Below, in pieces: positions 34,893-44,385 of a stretch of 63,167 bases of DNA. A program made the translations under genes and the position numbers. This DNA comes from Prevotella conceptionensis 9403948 (GTDB taxonomy: Bacteria; Bacteroidota; Bacteroidia; Bacteroidales; Bacteroidaceae), in the NCBI RefSeq assembly GCF_000312305.1, contig NZ_HE999444.1, positions 201,960 to 265,126 on the forward strand, in the 5' to 3' direction. Numbering within the stretch: the first letter of the stretch is position 1; every line of letters starts with the position of its first letter. The notes beneath the pieces are model-generated. The model had not been told where the DNA came from. It worked only from the letters and a program-made list of their open reading frames with translations, and did not search any database.

Positions 34893-35543
34893 TCACTTGG
34901 TTACCCTCTTATGGCCATTTGTCTTGTTGAGCAAAACAAACTTTCCTTGGTTGTTGATGAGATATTTCTGAATTCCTTTGAAAGACGTGTCTATCTCGTC
35001 GACATAAAAGTTGATAAGGGTGATGTGATGGCCGTTATTCATATAGAAATAACGTTCGGCAGACTCGTATAATCGGTGCACATTGTAGTAACATACTAGA
35101 TAATCTACAATGCGTTGTTGGCTATCCATCGTAACAAAAACCAAATAATCTACGGGAGCAAACATCTCATCGCCCATCTTGTCCTTATATTTTGAACCGC
35201 TTTTATATATGTTGAGCGTATATTTCTTTGTGGAGAATATGGTCTTGCAGTAATAAGCCGAGTCCACAAGGTAGTCGTCGCCAGTTAAATCCTTCCGTGG
35301 CACCAAGGGTAACTTGCGTTGAGGGCTGCTTGCAAGCCGCTCGAAGTATTTGTTGTTGGCTGTGGCCGTGCGTTGATAAACGGCATTATTAGCGGTATTC
35401 TTCCACTTTTTGGTGAAGTGATGCCTCGTGAAATCCACCAAACGCACGTAGGTTTTACCCTTTTCTGCTTGTTTGTTGATAGTTTGGCCGCATATGGACA
35501 AACTAGGAAAAAGGAAGAGAATGAATAAGATGAAGTATTTCAT
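34893..35543 (-). CDS. Secreted hypothetical protein
   Basis: 216 residues. Signal peptide MKYFILFILFLFPSLSICG, then a basic, beta-prone mature protein (VDYLVFVTMDSQQRIVDYLVCYYN, HHITLINFYVDEIDTSFKGIQKYL). I recognise no family. Signal peptide and style resemble the small secreted proteins at 52018-55963. Single gene. Confidence 0.7.
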   Translation of the reverse strand: MKYFILFILFLFPSLSICGQTINKQAEKGKTYVRLVDFTRHHFTKKWKNTANNAVYQRTATANNKYFERLASSPQRKLPLVPRKDLTGDDYLVDSAYYCKTIFSTKKYTLNIYKSGSKYKDKMGDEMFAPVDYLVFVTMDSQQRIVDYLVCYYNVHRLYESAERYFYMNNGHHITLINFYVDEIDTSFKGIQKYLINNQGKFVLLNKTNGHKRVTK

Positions 35544-35634
35544 AGTTTCTTGGTGATTTTATGTTAAAGACGTCTATGTGCAGAATGGCCTAACACCCAA
35601 CAGTGTTCTTGTTGGCCGTGTTCTTCTTTTGTTG

Positions 35635-36429
35635 TTAAATCTTCATTTTCAATCTAAACGCCGCCTTATTTTCCATAAGGTCTTTAGAAGGCATTCTGAA
35701 AGCAGAGATGCAATAAACCCACTCTTCGTCTTGCCAAGGCCAAAAGTAGGCACCACCGCCCCGTATGGTTTTAGAGCCTTGCACAACAGCGGCATGATGT
35801 CCTAAATTAGTGGTGAAATCATTAGAACACCACTCTCCCATAAAGAGTCCGTATAAGTTAAAGCCGTTACAAGCCAGCTTGTTTAATGACGAGAAATCCC
35901 AACTGAGCCATTTTCCCAGTTCTATTTCGTTTGGGAGTGTGTTTCCAAAACAGAAAACAGACTGGCTACCGCCCCGACAGAAATATTCCCATTCCTTTTC
36001 ATGGGGGATTTCTGCGAGCAAATCCTTTGCAATGGCTTGTGCCAATGGATAATCACAGAAAAAGGGAGCGTGTTCTGTTCCTTCCACTTCAATGTCTTTA
36101 TTAAACAGTTCGTTGTATTTCAGTATATGCTTGTTTAGTATGGGGGTAGCACTGATTAAAAAGGGATTTAGGCTAATCCTTTGTACTGGTTGCATCTCTT
36201 CTGGCGTTATGTTGGGGCATTCGGCTAATTTCAGAATATGTGCTCGTTCCTCTTCAGAAAGGCCCATACAATAGTTTCCACTAGGTATATAAACAAATAA
36301 TATACCCGTATCTCTTTCTTCGAACAGGGGCAAGTTAAACTTCCCCTCGTGGTTGTTGGGCAAGTAGGATAGCCTTGCGCCAAACTTACGTTCAATTTGC
36401 TCAACTATTTTTCTGTGGTCTGTTCGCAT
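35635..36429 (-). CDS. Formylglycine-generating-enzyme-like (SUMF1/FGE) protein
   Basis: 264 residues, no signal peptide. The FGE-sulfatase domain is visible from GILFVYIPSGNYCMGLSEEE (about 43-62), through PVQRISLNPFLISATPI, IPHEKEWEYFCRGGSQSVFCFGN, NGFNLYGLFMGEWCSNDF and TIRGGGAYFWPW, to SAFRMPSKD and AAFRLKMKI. This is the usual motif order. The active-site cysteine pair of true FGE is not clearly present, so it may be one of the many non-sulfatase members (carbohydrate-binding or non-heme-iron types). No sulfatase gene is near. The N-terminal 40 residues are unlike the family. Confidence 0.8.
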   Translation of the reverse strand: MRTDHRKIVEQIERKFGARLSYLPNNHEGKFNLPLFEERDTGILFVYIPSGNYCMGLSEEERAHILKLAECPNITPEEMQPVQRISLNPFLISATPILNKHILKYNELFNKDIEVEGTEHAPFFCDYPLAQAIAKDLLAEIPHEKEWEYFCRGGSQSVFCFGNTLPNEIELGKWLSWDFSSLNKLACNGFNLYGLFMGEWCSNDFTTNLGHHAAVVQGSKTIRGGGAYFWPWQDEEWVYCISAFRMPSKDLMENKAAFRLKMKI

Positions 36430-36569
36430 TGGTTGTTTACTAGATGGTCGGTGTTGTTGCTTATGTTTTTTCCTTCCTTGTTCTTTTTGTTGCTTGTAGA
36501 ATTAACCAGCACGTGCAAAGTTATTAAATCTTTTTTGTAAAACCCATATTTTGGTGTTTGAAAATGATG

Positions 36570-37222
36570 ATGTTTTGTCTTGTTTTTAGTAGGGTTTTTA
36601 ACATTATGAGTGCCCTTAAAATCCACCAACCGCTCACCTTGCCGCAAAAAATCGATTCTCGCGAGGGTTTGTATTGATGCAAAAAGGGGGTTGTATGTGA
36701 AGGCGGCAAAATGAATTTTTATTTAAAACAACTGCCATTTGCGCCCGTTTAGGATGTGTTTATTGCTGAATTTACTGTAATATGCCGCAAAACGCAGTGC
36801 ATTTTGGTGCAAAACGCAGTGCGTTTTGATGCTAAATACAGTGCGTTTTGATGCTAAATGCAGTGCATTTTGGTGCTAAATGCAAGGTGAAATGCTGCTA
36901 AACGCGAGACGAAAAGCATAAAAATGCACGGAAATGGTATAAATAAAACCCTCTCGATTTGTTGGAAATATGGCTGAAAAGGGCAAAATGATCGTCAAAA
37001 AGTGGGGTTTTAGGGGGTAAAAAGTGGGTAATTGGCCTTGAAAAATTACGAGTTGGCGATCAAAATAGAAAGGCAAAATGGTGCAAAATGCAGGTTTTGC
37101 TCTTAAAAACAGACAAAACAAACGACGCGGAAGGGTGGAAATAGTGGCAATTTACCTACTTTTTAGCCAATATTCTCGCTAGAACGGAGTAAAAAATTGA
37201 GTGGGATTGTAAAATAAAAAAT
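36570..37222 (-). repeat. Dispersed 0.6-kb element, copy B
   Basis: Reverse orientation. Core from 36596 (complement of the GGGCACTCATAATGTTAAAA end) to 37190 (CGCTAGAACGGAGT); weaker matches to 36570 and 37222. The 22-bp array is at 36783-36912. The ATTTTAC-type outer end at 37209-37221 is followed by GAGTTGATGATTTT repeats to about 37300. 37301-37487 holds nothing I recognise. Confidence 0.85.
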
Positions 37223-37487
37223 AACATTTTGAGTTTTTGAGTTGATGATTTTTTGAGTTGATGATTTTGTAAGTCGATGAGATCGTCAGTTTTTATTTAG
37301 TTCATAAGTTCATGGGGTGGTCTGTTTACAAATTTGAGAGTTCATAGGCATGTGCGTTGTATTCGTACGCGAGTAGGGAAAGATAGCTTTCATGTTGAGG
37401 AAAACAAGGAAACTATAGGGGCTTTTGCACCAACTCCCTCATTGCGTTTGGTACGCCATAAGTGGCCAAATGCACTGCTGTAAGTCG

Positions 37488-37937
37488 CTAGCACTCTTCG
37501 TCACCCTCTTCTTCCAGTTCGTTTATGAAGTTCAAAAAACTGCTTGACAGGCGTTTTACGGGACTGTCTGTAAACTCCCCTAAGTCCATCAGCAACAAAA
37601 CCACTTCGTTTGTCTCCAAGTCTATTGCGAAGTAATTCCCTCCCCAGTCCACGGCGAAGGGCAAGTATCTTTTCGGGATGCCCTTGTCTGTGAGGTTTAA
37701 ATAGCTGTTGAGCACATCTAAATTGCCCAATTCATCGCTTGGATAGTTTATGGGAATGAAAAAGCTCACTTCTACAAATCCCTCATCTTCTTCTACATAG
37801 TAATAGCTCTTGTCTGCAACACCTCCGTTAGCATGCAGGTATAAGTTCGTAAAATCGGCGGGCAAGCGCATGCCTAACGTTTTTTCTAGGGCAGCGATGT
37901 CTGCCAATGTAAGTGGTTTTGATGATTTAGTAAACAT
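37488..37937 (-). CDS. SMI1/KNR4 family protein
   Basis: 149 residues. IAALEKTLGMRLPADFTNLYLHANGG is the standard N-terminal helix pair of SMI1/KNR4 proteins; YLPFAVDWGGNYFAIDLET and VVLLLMDLGEF are the core strands, and an acidic helix ends it. Bacterial members often act as immunity proteins to polymorphic toxins. No toxin gene is adjacent, so this is either an orphan immunity gene or a member with another role. Confidence 0.85.
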   Translation of the reverse strand: MFTKSSKPLTLADIAALEKTLGMRLPADFTNLYLHANGGVADKSYYYVEEDEGFVEVSFFIPINYPSDELGNLDVLNSYLNLTDKGIPKRYLPFAVDWGGNYFAIDLETNEVVLLLMDLGEFTDSPVKRLSSSFLNFINELEEEGDEEC

Positions 37938-38604
37938 ATATCTCGTCTGTTTAAGTGTGTGCGAAATGGTTCAAGCTTTGGGTCTAGTTCAAGGAAGAGG
38001 CTGTTGCTGAATATGGTTTTAAACAACTCTGAGGCTGTTTTTGAAGACTTTCCTTAGCTTTTAGGTTGATGTGGGGTATCATTCGCTTGCCCAATGAAAG
38101 GGTAGGGCGTTGTGTTAAGCAGGATAATACCGCGTTTAACTTAAAAGACAAGGAGGGGGATAACTGATAGCGTAGCCGTGTTTAGTGGTCAAATTGCATA
38201 GGGACACGCCCTAAAACGTGCGCCTTTTGACTTTGGATGCAAGGCACGGGTCGCCATCCGTTACGGCCGCACTTGCGTATTGGCGTGCGGAACCTCTTCC
38301 ACATGGTCTGCGTATTGCGCTGCGATTTGGAAAGTGACTGTTTAATGGTTCTCGTGATTTGCCCGTTTGGCGGCTGTTTTGTGACACGCTTTGGTGGCGT
38401 TTTGTTTGCTGTTAAGGCCTAATGTGGGGCGTTAAGCGTTTTTGGCGAGGTGATTTTTAAGCACAAAGTCGTGCGTTGCAAAGTACTCGTTGTGGTGAAA
38501 AATGCGTTTTAAGGGCATAGCCCTAGTACACTTCCATTCCCCAATGGCGACTTTACAAAACACGCCTTTGTGCGTTATTGTTGTTGCGTTGAGGGCGGGG
38601 TGGC
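37938..38604. other. Intergenic, nothing recognised
   Basis: 667 bp without a credible gene, RNA or repeat on either strand; short frames here lack family signals. Confidence 0.5.
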
Positions 38605-39642
38605 TTACATCACGCCCCTTTCGCGCAGTTTCAATTGCCAGTTCCAAGCCGAACGCAAGGTGTCTTCAAGACTGGTCTCGGACTTCCAACCAAGCACGTT
38701 GTTGGCTTTGTCGGGGTTGGCCCACACCTTTTCGATGTCGCCTTCGCGACGTGGGGCGTAGCTCCAATTAACCTTTACGCCCGTGGCCTTCTCGAATTTG
38801 TCTACCACTTCGTATGTGCTGACACCACGGCCAGTGCCCACGTTGAAGTATTCAATTGGCTCGGTGTCCATGTCTAGTACCCTTTGCATGGCCTTAACGT
38901 GAGCCTTAGCAAGGTCTACCACGTAGATGTAGTCGCGTATGCAGGTGCCGTCGGGCGTGTCGTAGTCGTTTCCGAATATCTTCAACTCTTTCCTGATGCC
39001 CATCGCTGTTTGCGTAACAAAGGGAATGAGGTTGTTGGGAACGCCGTTGGGAAGTTCGCCGATGAGTGCCGACGGGTGCGCGCCGATGGGGTTGAAGTAG
39101 CGAAGGATGACGCTCTTAATGGGTGCGCCGCTGTGGATGTCGTCGCGTATAATCTCTTCGTTAATCTGCTTGGTGTTGCCGTAAGGGCTGCAAGCCTCTT
39201 GGATGGGTGCGTCTTCGGTTACGGGCAGATGCGCTTTGGTGGGCTGACCGTACACTGTGCAGCTTGAAGAGAAGATGAAACCCTTTACGCCGTATACAGG
39301 CATCAGTTCTAATAGGTTGAGCAACGACACAATGTTGTTGCGGTAATAAAGCAGAGGTTTCTCAACACTCTCGCCCACAGCCTTGGATGCGGCGAAGTGG
39401 ATGATGCCTTTGATGTCCTTGTACTTGGCAAACACGGCCTCCAAGGCTTGCTTGTCGCAGCAGTCTACGTTCTCGAAGGCTGGCCGGATGCCCGTAATTT
39501 GTTCGATGCCGTCTACAACTTCGGCGTTAGAGTTCGACAAGTTGTCTACGATAACCACATCGTAGCCGGCTTGTTGCAACTCCACGGTGGTGTGCGAACC
39601 GATAAATCCAGTTCCGCCTGTAACTAATATCTTCTGTTTCAT
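38605..39642 (-). CDS. galE: UDP-glucose 4-epimerase
   Basis: 345 residues. Rossmann motif ILVTGGTGFIGSHT (5-18), VIVDNLSNSNAEV, the catalytic Ser in FSSSCTVYGQP and the Tyr/Lys pair in SPYGNTKQINEEI, then YFNPIGAHPSALIGE and IRDYIYVVDLAKAH. Extended SDR family; interconverts UDP-glucose and UDP-galactose with bound NAD+. Single gene; octamer repeats lie directly upstream. Confidence 0.95.
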   Translation of the reverse strand: MKQKILVTGGTGFIGSHTTVELQQAGYDVVIVDNLSNSNAEVVDGIEQITGIRPAFENVDCCDKQALEAVFAKYKDIKGIIHFAASKAVGESVEKPLLYYRNNIVSLLNLLELMPVYGVKGFIFSSSCTVYGQPTKAHLPVTEDAPIQEACSPYGNTKQINEEIIRDDIHSGAPIKSVILRYFNPIGAHPSALIGELPNGVPNNLIPFVTQTAMGIRKELKIFGNDYDTPDGTCIRDYIYVVDLAKAHVKAMQRVLDMDTEPIEYFNVGTGRGVSTYEVVDKFEKATGVKVNWSYAPRREGDIEKVWANPDKANNVLGWKSETSLEDTLRSAWNWQLKLRERGVM

Positions 39643-39664
39643 TGTGTTGGTGTTATGCTTGTTG

Positions 39665-39813
39665 TTTAATGTTTAAGTTGACCAGTTTACGAGTTGACCA
39701 GTTTACCAGTTTACGAGTTAACCCGTTCACGGGCTCACTAGTTGGCCGTTTGATAAGTAAATGAATTGGCCAGTTAACCAGCTAATGTGTCGACAAGTGA
39801 AGAAGTTGACAAA
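39665..39813. repeat. 8-bp tandem repeats (GTTGACCA/GTTTACGA)
   Basis: About 18 octamers of decreasing quality between galE and the YggS gene. Confidence 0.85.
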
Positions 39814-39832
39814 CAGGAGTGCCACGTTTGTC

Positions 39833-40507
39833 TTAGTATTGCCGTTCGCCAAAGATGTTCGTTCCCACGCGAACCATCGTGCTCCCGCATTGCAGGGCGA
39901 TGGGGTAGTCGTGGCTCATGCCCCAACTACGTTCTTTAAAGGCATCGTCGTGGGCGAAGTATTGGCTTTTAATTTCGTCGAAAAAGCGCCAGGCGGTGGT
40001 CATCTCGGCACGAATTTGCTCTTCGTCGTCAACGTTCGAGGCCATAGTCATCAGTCCGCAGATACGAATGTGGCTTAGTTCGCGCCACTCGCCGCTGGCC
40101 AACATCTCGCGACAGGCATCGGGCGTGAAACCATATTTGGTTGCTTCTTGGGCTACATGCAGTTCGAGTAGCACGTCGATAACGCGGCCGCACTTCTCGG
40201 CCTGCTTGTTAATCTCTCGTAAAAGCCTAAGGCTGTCCACCGCTTCAATCATGTCGATGAAGGGTGCGATGTACTTAACCTTATTGGTTTGCAGGTGTCC
40301 GATGAAGTGCCAGGCAATGTCTTTGGGCAGTTCTGCAGCCTTTCGGCTCAGTTCTTGTTCTTGACTTTCGCCGAAGATGCGCTGGCCTTGCTCGTAGGCG
40401 GCCATCAGTTCTTCGTTGGGATGGAACTTACTCACCGCCACGAGCCGCACGTGGGGCGGCAAACTCTGCACCACACGTATTAAGTTTCCTGCCACATCGG
40501 TAGCCAT
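39833..40507 (-). CDS. YggS/PLPBP family PLP-binding protein
   Basis: 224 residues. PLP lysine in RLVAVSKFHP (K27); the family signature is visible as FGESQEQELSRKA, WHFIGHLQTNKVKYI, ICGLMTMAS and SWGMSHDYPIAL with MVRVGTNIFGER at the end. Role: PLP homeostasis; not a racemase despite the fold. Its start codon overlaps the DUF4494 stop (TAATG), so translation is coupled. Confidence 0.95.
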   Translation of the reverse strand: MATDVAGNLIRVVQSLPPHVRLVAVSKFHPNEELMAAYEQGQRIFGESQEQELSRKAAELPKDIAWHFIGHLQTNKVKYIAPFIDMIEAVDSLRLLREINKQAEKCGRVIDVLLELHVAQEATKYGFTPDACREMLASGEWRELSHIRICGLMTMASNVDDEEQIRAEMTTAWRFFDEIKSQYFAHDDAFKERSWGMSHDYPIALQCGSTMVRVGTNIFGERQY

Positions 40508-41025
40508 TATTCAGTCTCCTTGGTGTTTTGGTTGTCCTCTTCGTATTCGGGTTTGTCGTTGGCGGCGGCATTTTGCGTTATTGCCACATGCTCGTACACG
40601 TCCATGATGAGCGTTTCGGTAACGCTGGCAATGTCGTATGTAATCATGGTGTTGCCCATAACGCTGTCTATATGCTTTACTGCGCCTTGCAAACTGGCGG
40701 CTTGCACCAGGTAGTTAACGTTCGAACGCTTTTCCTTTTCGGTCTTTTCGTCTAGCGTGATAAATTGCAGTTTGGCCTTATACCATTTGTCGTCGTTGTC
40801 GTTTTCGCTGAAAAACACCTCGTGATAAGGGGCGGGTTTGATGCCCGTAATCTTGAAGTCGCCAGCGATAAAGGCCGACATCTCTTCGATGATGGCGTTT
40901 TCTGCCTCGGTAAAGCTCAGTGCGTCTACCACGTATTGTTCGGTAATGGGTTTCAACATGCCATCATCCATCGTCTTGTCGTACCTGATTTTGGTTTCAA
41001 ACCAGTCTGCCGTTCTTTGTCTCAT
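40507..41025 (-). CDS. DUF4494 domain protein
   Basis: 172 residues. DWFETKIRYDKTMDDGMLKPITEQYVVDALSFTEAE is the conserved start of the family, with KWYKAKLQFITLDEKTEKEKRSNVNYLVQA in the middle. The last 30 residues are acidic and asparagine-rich. Conserved in Bacteroidales, function unknown. First gene of the DUF4494-YggS operon. Confidence 0.9.
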   Translation of the reverse strand: MRQRTADWFETKIRYDKTMDDGMLKPITEQYVVDALSFTEAENAIIEEMSAFIAGDFKITGIKPAPYHEVFFSENDNDDKWYKAKLQFITLDEKTEKEKRSNVNYLVQAASLQGAVKHIDSVMGNTMITYDIASVTETLIMDVYEHVAITQNAAANDKPEYEEDNQNTKETE

Positions 41026-41054
41026 GCTGTTTCTTTTGCTATTGATTTTATTGG

Positions 41055-41086
41055 CAAAAGTAACAAATTAATCCGTAAGGCACAAA
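41055..41086 (-). promoter_or_regulatory. Promoter of the DUF4494-YggS operon
   Basis: Minus strand TTTG (41083-41086), 20-bp spacer, TACTTTTG (41055-41062), 30 bp before the ATG. Confidence 0.75.
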
Positions 41087-41146
41087 AAAAATGCGCCTAA
41101 TTCAAATAAACTTACGATGTAAGCATTGCGTTTCGATTAAATTCGA

Positions 41147-41154
41147 TAACTTTG
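41147..41154 (+). promoter_or_regulatory. -7 element of the aminotransferase gene
   Basis: TAACTTTG, 26 bp before the ATG; the -33 region is weak (ATTGCG). Confidence 0.5.
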
Positions 41155-41179
41155 CATGTCACCATAAAACAAAATCATT

Positions 41180-42397
41180 ATGCCTGAAATCTCTGTTCGC
41201 GGACTGGAAATGCCAGAGTCGCCCATTAGAAAACTCGCTCCGTTGGCCGTTGCAGCAAAGGCCAGAGGGACAAAAGTTTATCATTTGAACATCGGACAAC
41301 CCGATTTGCCCACGCCGCAAGTGGGGCTCGACGCCTTGAAGAACATCGATCGCTCGGTACTTGAATACTCTCCCTCGCAAGGCTACCAGTCGTACCGAGA
41401 GAAACTCACCACCTATTATAAGAAGTATAACATCGACGTGACGCCCGACGACATCATCGTTACAACGGGCGGTTCGGAGGCCGTGCTCTTTGCTTTCATG
41501 TCCTGTCTGAACCCCGGCGATGAAATCATTATACCCGAACCGGCCTACGCCAACTACATGGCCTTTGCCATATCTGTGGGTGCAACCATCCGAACCGTGG
41601 CCACATCCATAGAGGATGGCTTTGCGTTGCCCAATGTGGAAAAGTTTGAAGAACTGATAAACGAGCGCACAAAGGGCATCCTTATCTGCAATCCCAACAA
41701 CCCAACTGGCTATCTTTACACGCGTAGCGAGATGAACCAAATACGCGATTTGGTGAAGAAATACGACCTTTACCTGTTCTCCGACGAGGTATATCGCGAG
41801 TATATCTACACAGGTTCGCCCTATATCAGTGCCTGTCATTTGGAAGGGATAGAGAATAATGTGGTGCTTATCGATTCCGTTTCGAAACGTTATTCCGAGT
41901 GTGGGGTGCGTGTCGGCGCGCTTATCACGAAGAACGCCGAGGTGCGGGCGACGGTGATGAAGTTCTGTCAAGCCCGACTTTCGCCGCCGTTGCTGGGGCA
42001 AATCGTGGCCGAAGCGTCGCTCGATGCGCCCGACGACTATTTCCGCGGCGTGTACGAAGAGTACGTTGAACGTAGGAAGTGCCTTATTGATGGGCTGAAT
42101 CGCATACCTGGTGTGTTCTCACCCATCCCTATGGGAGCCTTTTACACCGTAGCAAAGTTGCCCGTTGACGATTGTGAGAAGTTCTGTCGCTGGTGTTTAG
42201 AAGAGTTTAGCTACGAAGGCGAAACGGTGATGATGGCTCCTGCCGCAGGCTTTTACACCACACCAGGCGCAGGATACAACGAAGTGCGCATTGCCTATGT
42301 GCTGAAAAAAGAAGACCTGAAACGTGCGTTGATGATATTGCGCAAGGCTCTTGAAGTGTATCCTGGGCGCGTTGACGATGAACGGAAAGCACTTTAA
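41180..42397 (+). CDS. Class I/II PLP-dependent aminotransferase (AspC-like)
   Basis: 405 residues. YHLNIGQPDLPTP (substrate carboxylate site), EYSPSQGYQSYREKL, GGSEAVLFAF, CNPNNPTGYLYTR, FSDEVYREY, PLP lysine K236 in SVSKRYSECGVRVG and the binding arginine in EVRIAYV. Fold type I, subgroup I-alpha/gamma; most like bacterial aspartate or broad-range aminotransferases. Cytoplasmic. Stands alone; the stop is followed at once by GTGAAAAG-type repeats. Exact amino-acid substrate cannot be told. Confidence 0.85.
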   Translation: MPEISVRGLEMPESPIRKLAPLAVAAKARGTKVYHLNIGQPDLPTPQVGLDALKNIDRSVLEYSPSQGYQSYREKLTTYYKKYNIDVTPDDIIVTTGGSEAVLFAFMSCLNPGDEIIIPEPAYANYMAFAISVGATIRTVATSIEDGFALPNVEKFEELINERTKGILICNPNNPTGYLYTRSEMNQIRDLVKKYDLYLFSDEVYREYIYTGSPYISACHLEGIENNVVLIDSVSKRYSECGVRVGALITKNAEVRATVMKFCQARLSPPLLGQIVAEASLDAPDDYFRGVYEEYVERRKCLIDGLNRIPGVFSPIPMGAFYTVAKLPVDDCEKFCRWCLEEFSYEGETVMMAPAAGFYTTPGAGYNEVRIAYVLKKEDLKRALMILRKALEVYPGRVDDERKAL

Positions 42398-42630
42398 AGG
42401 TGAAAAGGTGAAAGGGTGAAAAGATGAAAAAATGTTTTGCCACGAACTTGTTTGCTCGTTAACTTGTCAACCCGTCAACCCGTCAGCTTGTCGCCCCATC
42501 ATCTTGTGAACTCGTCGGCTCTCAATTCATCAACTCGTAAACTCGTAAACTTGTCAACTTCTGAGCTTGTCAACTCGTGAGCTTGTCAACTCGTGAACTC
42601 GTAAACTTATTAACTTGTGAACTTACCCTT
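42396..42630. repeat. Octamer tracts between aminotransferase and permease genes
   Basis: GTGAAAAG units (42396-42432), then about 20 octamers of the AACTCGTA/AACTTGTC family (42460-42630). The tract runs through the GTG start of the next gene. Confidence 0.85.
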
Positions 42631-43864
42631 TTTCTTAGCCAAGCGCATTTACGCCAATAACACCGACAAAACGCGGGTAGACCGGCCTGCCATACGCATT
42701 GCCATTGCTGGCGTTGCCGTGGGGTTAGCGGTGATGTTGGTATCGGTGAGCGTTGTTTTCGGCTTTAAGCATACCATTCGTAACAAGGTGGTTGGCTTTG
42801 GTAGCCATATACAAGTGGCCAACTTCATGACCCTTCAAGCATCCGAACAATACCCCATACAGATGGGCGACTCGATGTTGAAGGTGTTGCGTGCCATCCC
42901 TGGCGTGCGCCATGTTCAGCGTTTTGCCATAAAACAAGGCATACTTAAAACCAATAGCGATTTTCTTGGCGTGGCCTTCAAGGGAATAGCGGCCGACTAC
43001 GATACCACTTTCATTCATCAACACCTCGTTGCGGGTGCCATTCCGCACTTCTCCGATAGTGTGGGGAAACAACAAGTGGTGATTTCGCAGGCCATTGCCG
43101 ACCAGCTGAACCTTAAACAGGGTGATAAAGTCTTTGCCTACTTCATCGACAACACGGGGGTAAAGGCTAGGCGGTTCAGCGTTGCGGCCATCTACCAAAC
43201 CAACCTTTCGCAATACGATAAGGTTACGTGTTTCATCGACCTATATACTGCGGTGAAACTAAATGCGTGGGAGACTGACCAAGCTAGCGGAGCCGAACTA
43301 ACGGTCAACGACTTCGACCGACTTGACGACACGGCTGCACGTGTGGTAAACAAGGTGAACCGCACGATTGACAGATATGGCGAGACTTATTCGTCGCAAA
43401 CCATTCAAGAGATGAACCCGCAGATATTCTCGTGGCTCGATTTGTTGGATCTTAACGTCTGGATTATTCTCGGACTGATGTTATCCGTTGCAGGTGTCAC
43501 CATGATTTCGGGTTTGCTCATCATTATTTTAGACCGTACGGCCATGATAGGCATTCTTAAAGCCGTTGGTGCGCGCAATGTAACCATCCGTCGCACCTTT
43601 CTTTGGTTTGCAGTGTTTACCATTGGCAAGGGAATGCTTATCGGAAACCTCATCGGCATGGGGCTTATCGCCCTGCAACACTACACGGGGTTGGTGAAGT
43701 TAAACCCTGCCACCTACTACGTTAGCACGGTTCCTGTCGAGTTTAACCTGCTTGTATGGCTCTTGCTCAACGTGGCAACGCTGCTCATCAGCGTCTTTGT
43801 GCTTATTGCGCCTAGCTATTTGGTGTCGAAGATAAACCCAGCAACGTCGATGAGATACGAATGA
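42617..43864 (+). CDS. LolC/E-FtsX-like ABC transporter permease
   Basis: 415 residues with MacB/FtsX layout: membrane segment 1 near 28-50 (IRIAIAGVAVGLAVMLVSVSVVFGF), a periplasmic domain to about 265, then three segments (VWIILGLMLSVAGVTMISGLLIIIL; FAVFTIGKGMLIGNLIGMGLIAL; LLVWLLLNVATLLISVFVLIAP). DRTAMIGILKAVGAR is the conserved loop. The start is GTG; MNLPFFLAKRI is the normal N-terminus, so the start is right although it sits inside octamer repeats. Likely part of a lipoprotein-release or efflux ABC system; no ATPase gene is near. Confidence 0.85.
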   Translation: MNLPFFLAKRIYANNTDKTRVDRPAIRIAIAGVAVGLAVMLVSVSVVFGFKHTIRNKVVGFGSHIQVANFMTLQASEQYPIQMGDSMLKVLRAIPGVRHVQRFAIKQGILKTNSDFLGVAFKGIAADYDTTFIHQHLVAGAIPHFSDSVGKQQVVISQAIADQLNLKQGDKVFAYFIDNTGVKARRFSVAAIYQTNLSQYDKVTCFIDLYTAVKLNAWETDQASGAELTVNDFDRLDDTAARVVNKVNRTIDRYGETYSSQTIQEMNPQIFSWLDLLDLNVWIILGLMLSVAGVTMISGLLIIILDRTAMIGILKAVGARNVTIRRTFLWFAVFTIGKGMLIGNLIGMGLIALQHYTGLVKLNPATYYVSTVPVEFNLLVWLLLNVATLLISVFVLIAPSYLVSKINPATSMRYE

Positions 43865-44164
43865 GGAAAGGTGAAAAGATAGGAAAGGTGAAAAGTTGAA
43901 AGGGTGAAAAGGTGAAAAGGTGAAAAGATGAAAAAATGGGAAAGGTGAAAAGGTGAAAAAAGGCTGCGCCATCTATACATTTGGCTTAACTCCTTTAACT
44001 CCTAAAGGTGAAAGGGTGAAAAGGTGAAAAGGTGAAAAGAGTCTGCGCCATCTATACATTTGGCTTAACTCTTTTAACTCCTAAAGGTGAAAGGGTGAAA
44101 AGGTGAAAAGGTGAAAAAATGGCTGCGCCATCTATACATTTGGCTTAACTCCTTTAACTCCTAA
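43865..44164. repeat. Octamer tract and three ~80-bp repeat units (left array)
   Basis: GTGAAAAG octamers lead into units beginning CTGCGCCATCTATACATTTG at 43964, 44043 and 44123 (79-80 bp apart), each with TTAACTCCTTTAACTCCTAAA and octamers. Inverse orientation to the array at 46071-46470. 44165-44385 is unremarkable. Confidence 0.9.
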
Positions 44165-44385
44165 ATAAGAGTGAAAGGTTGAGAGAAATAGAACCAAAGG
44201 ATTGTAAGACTTGCAGAGTTGCGAGTTTGCAGTCCGAAAAGCTCGTGAGCAAGCATGTGGAAGGGAGGGAAAGATAATGTTTAGGGAGTATTGGATAAGT
44301 AAATCACACATACAATAAACTTACGGCTGCGTTTCATTTTTTTGAGGTTGTTCTTTGTTCATTAATCATTTAACATTTTTCGTTT

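Noticed and set aside
41159..42001. 280-codon frame antisense to the aminotransferase
   Set aside because: Shadow of a clearly real gene; no motifs.
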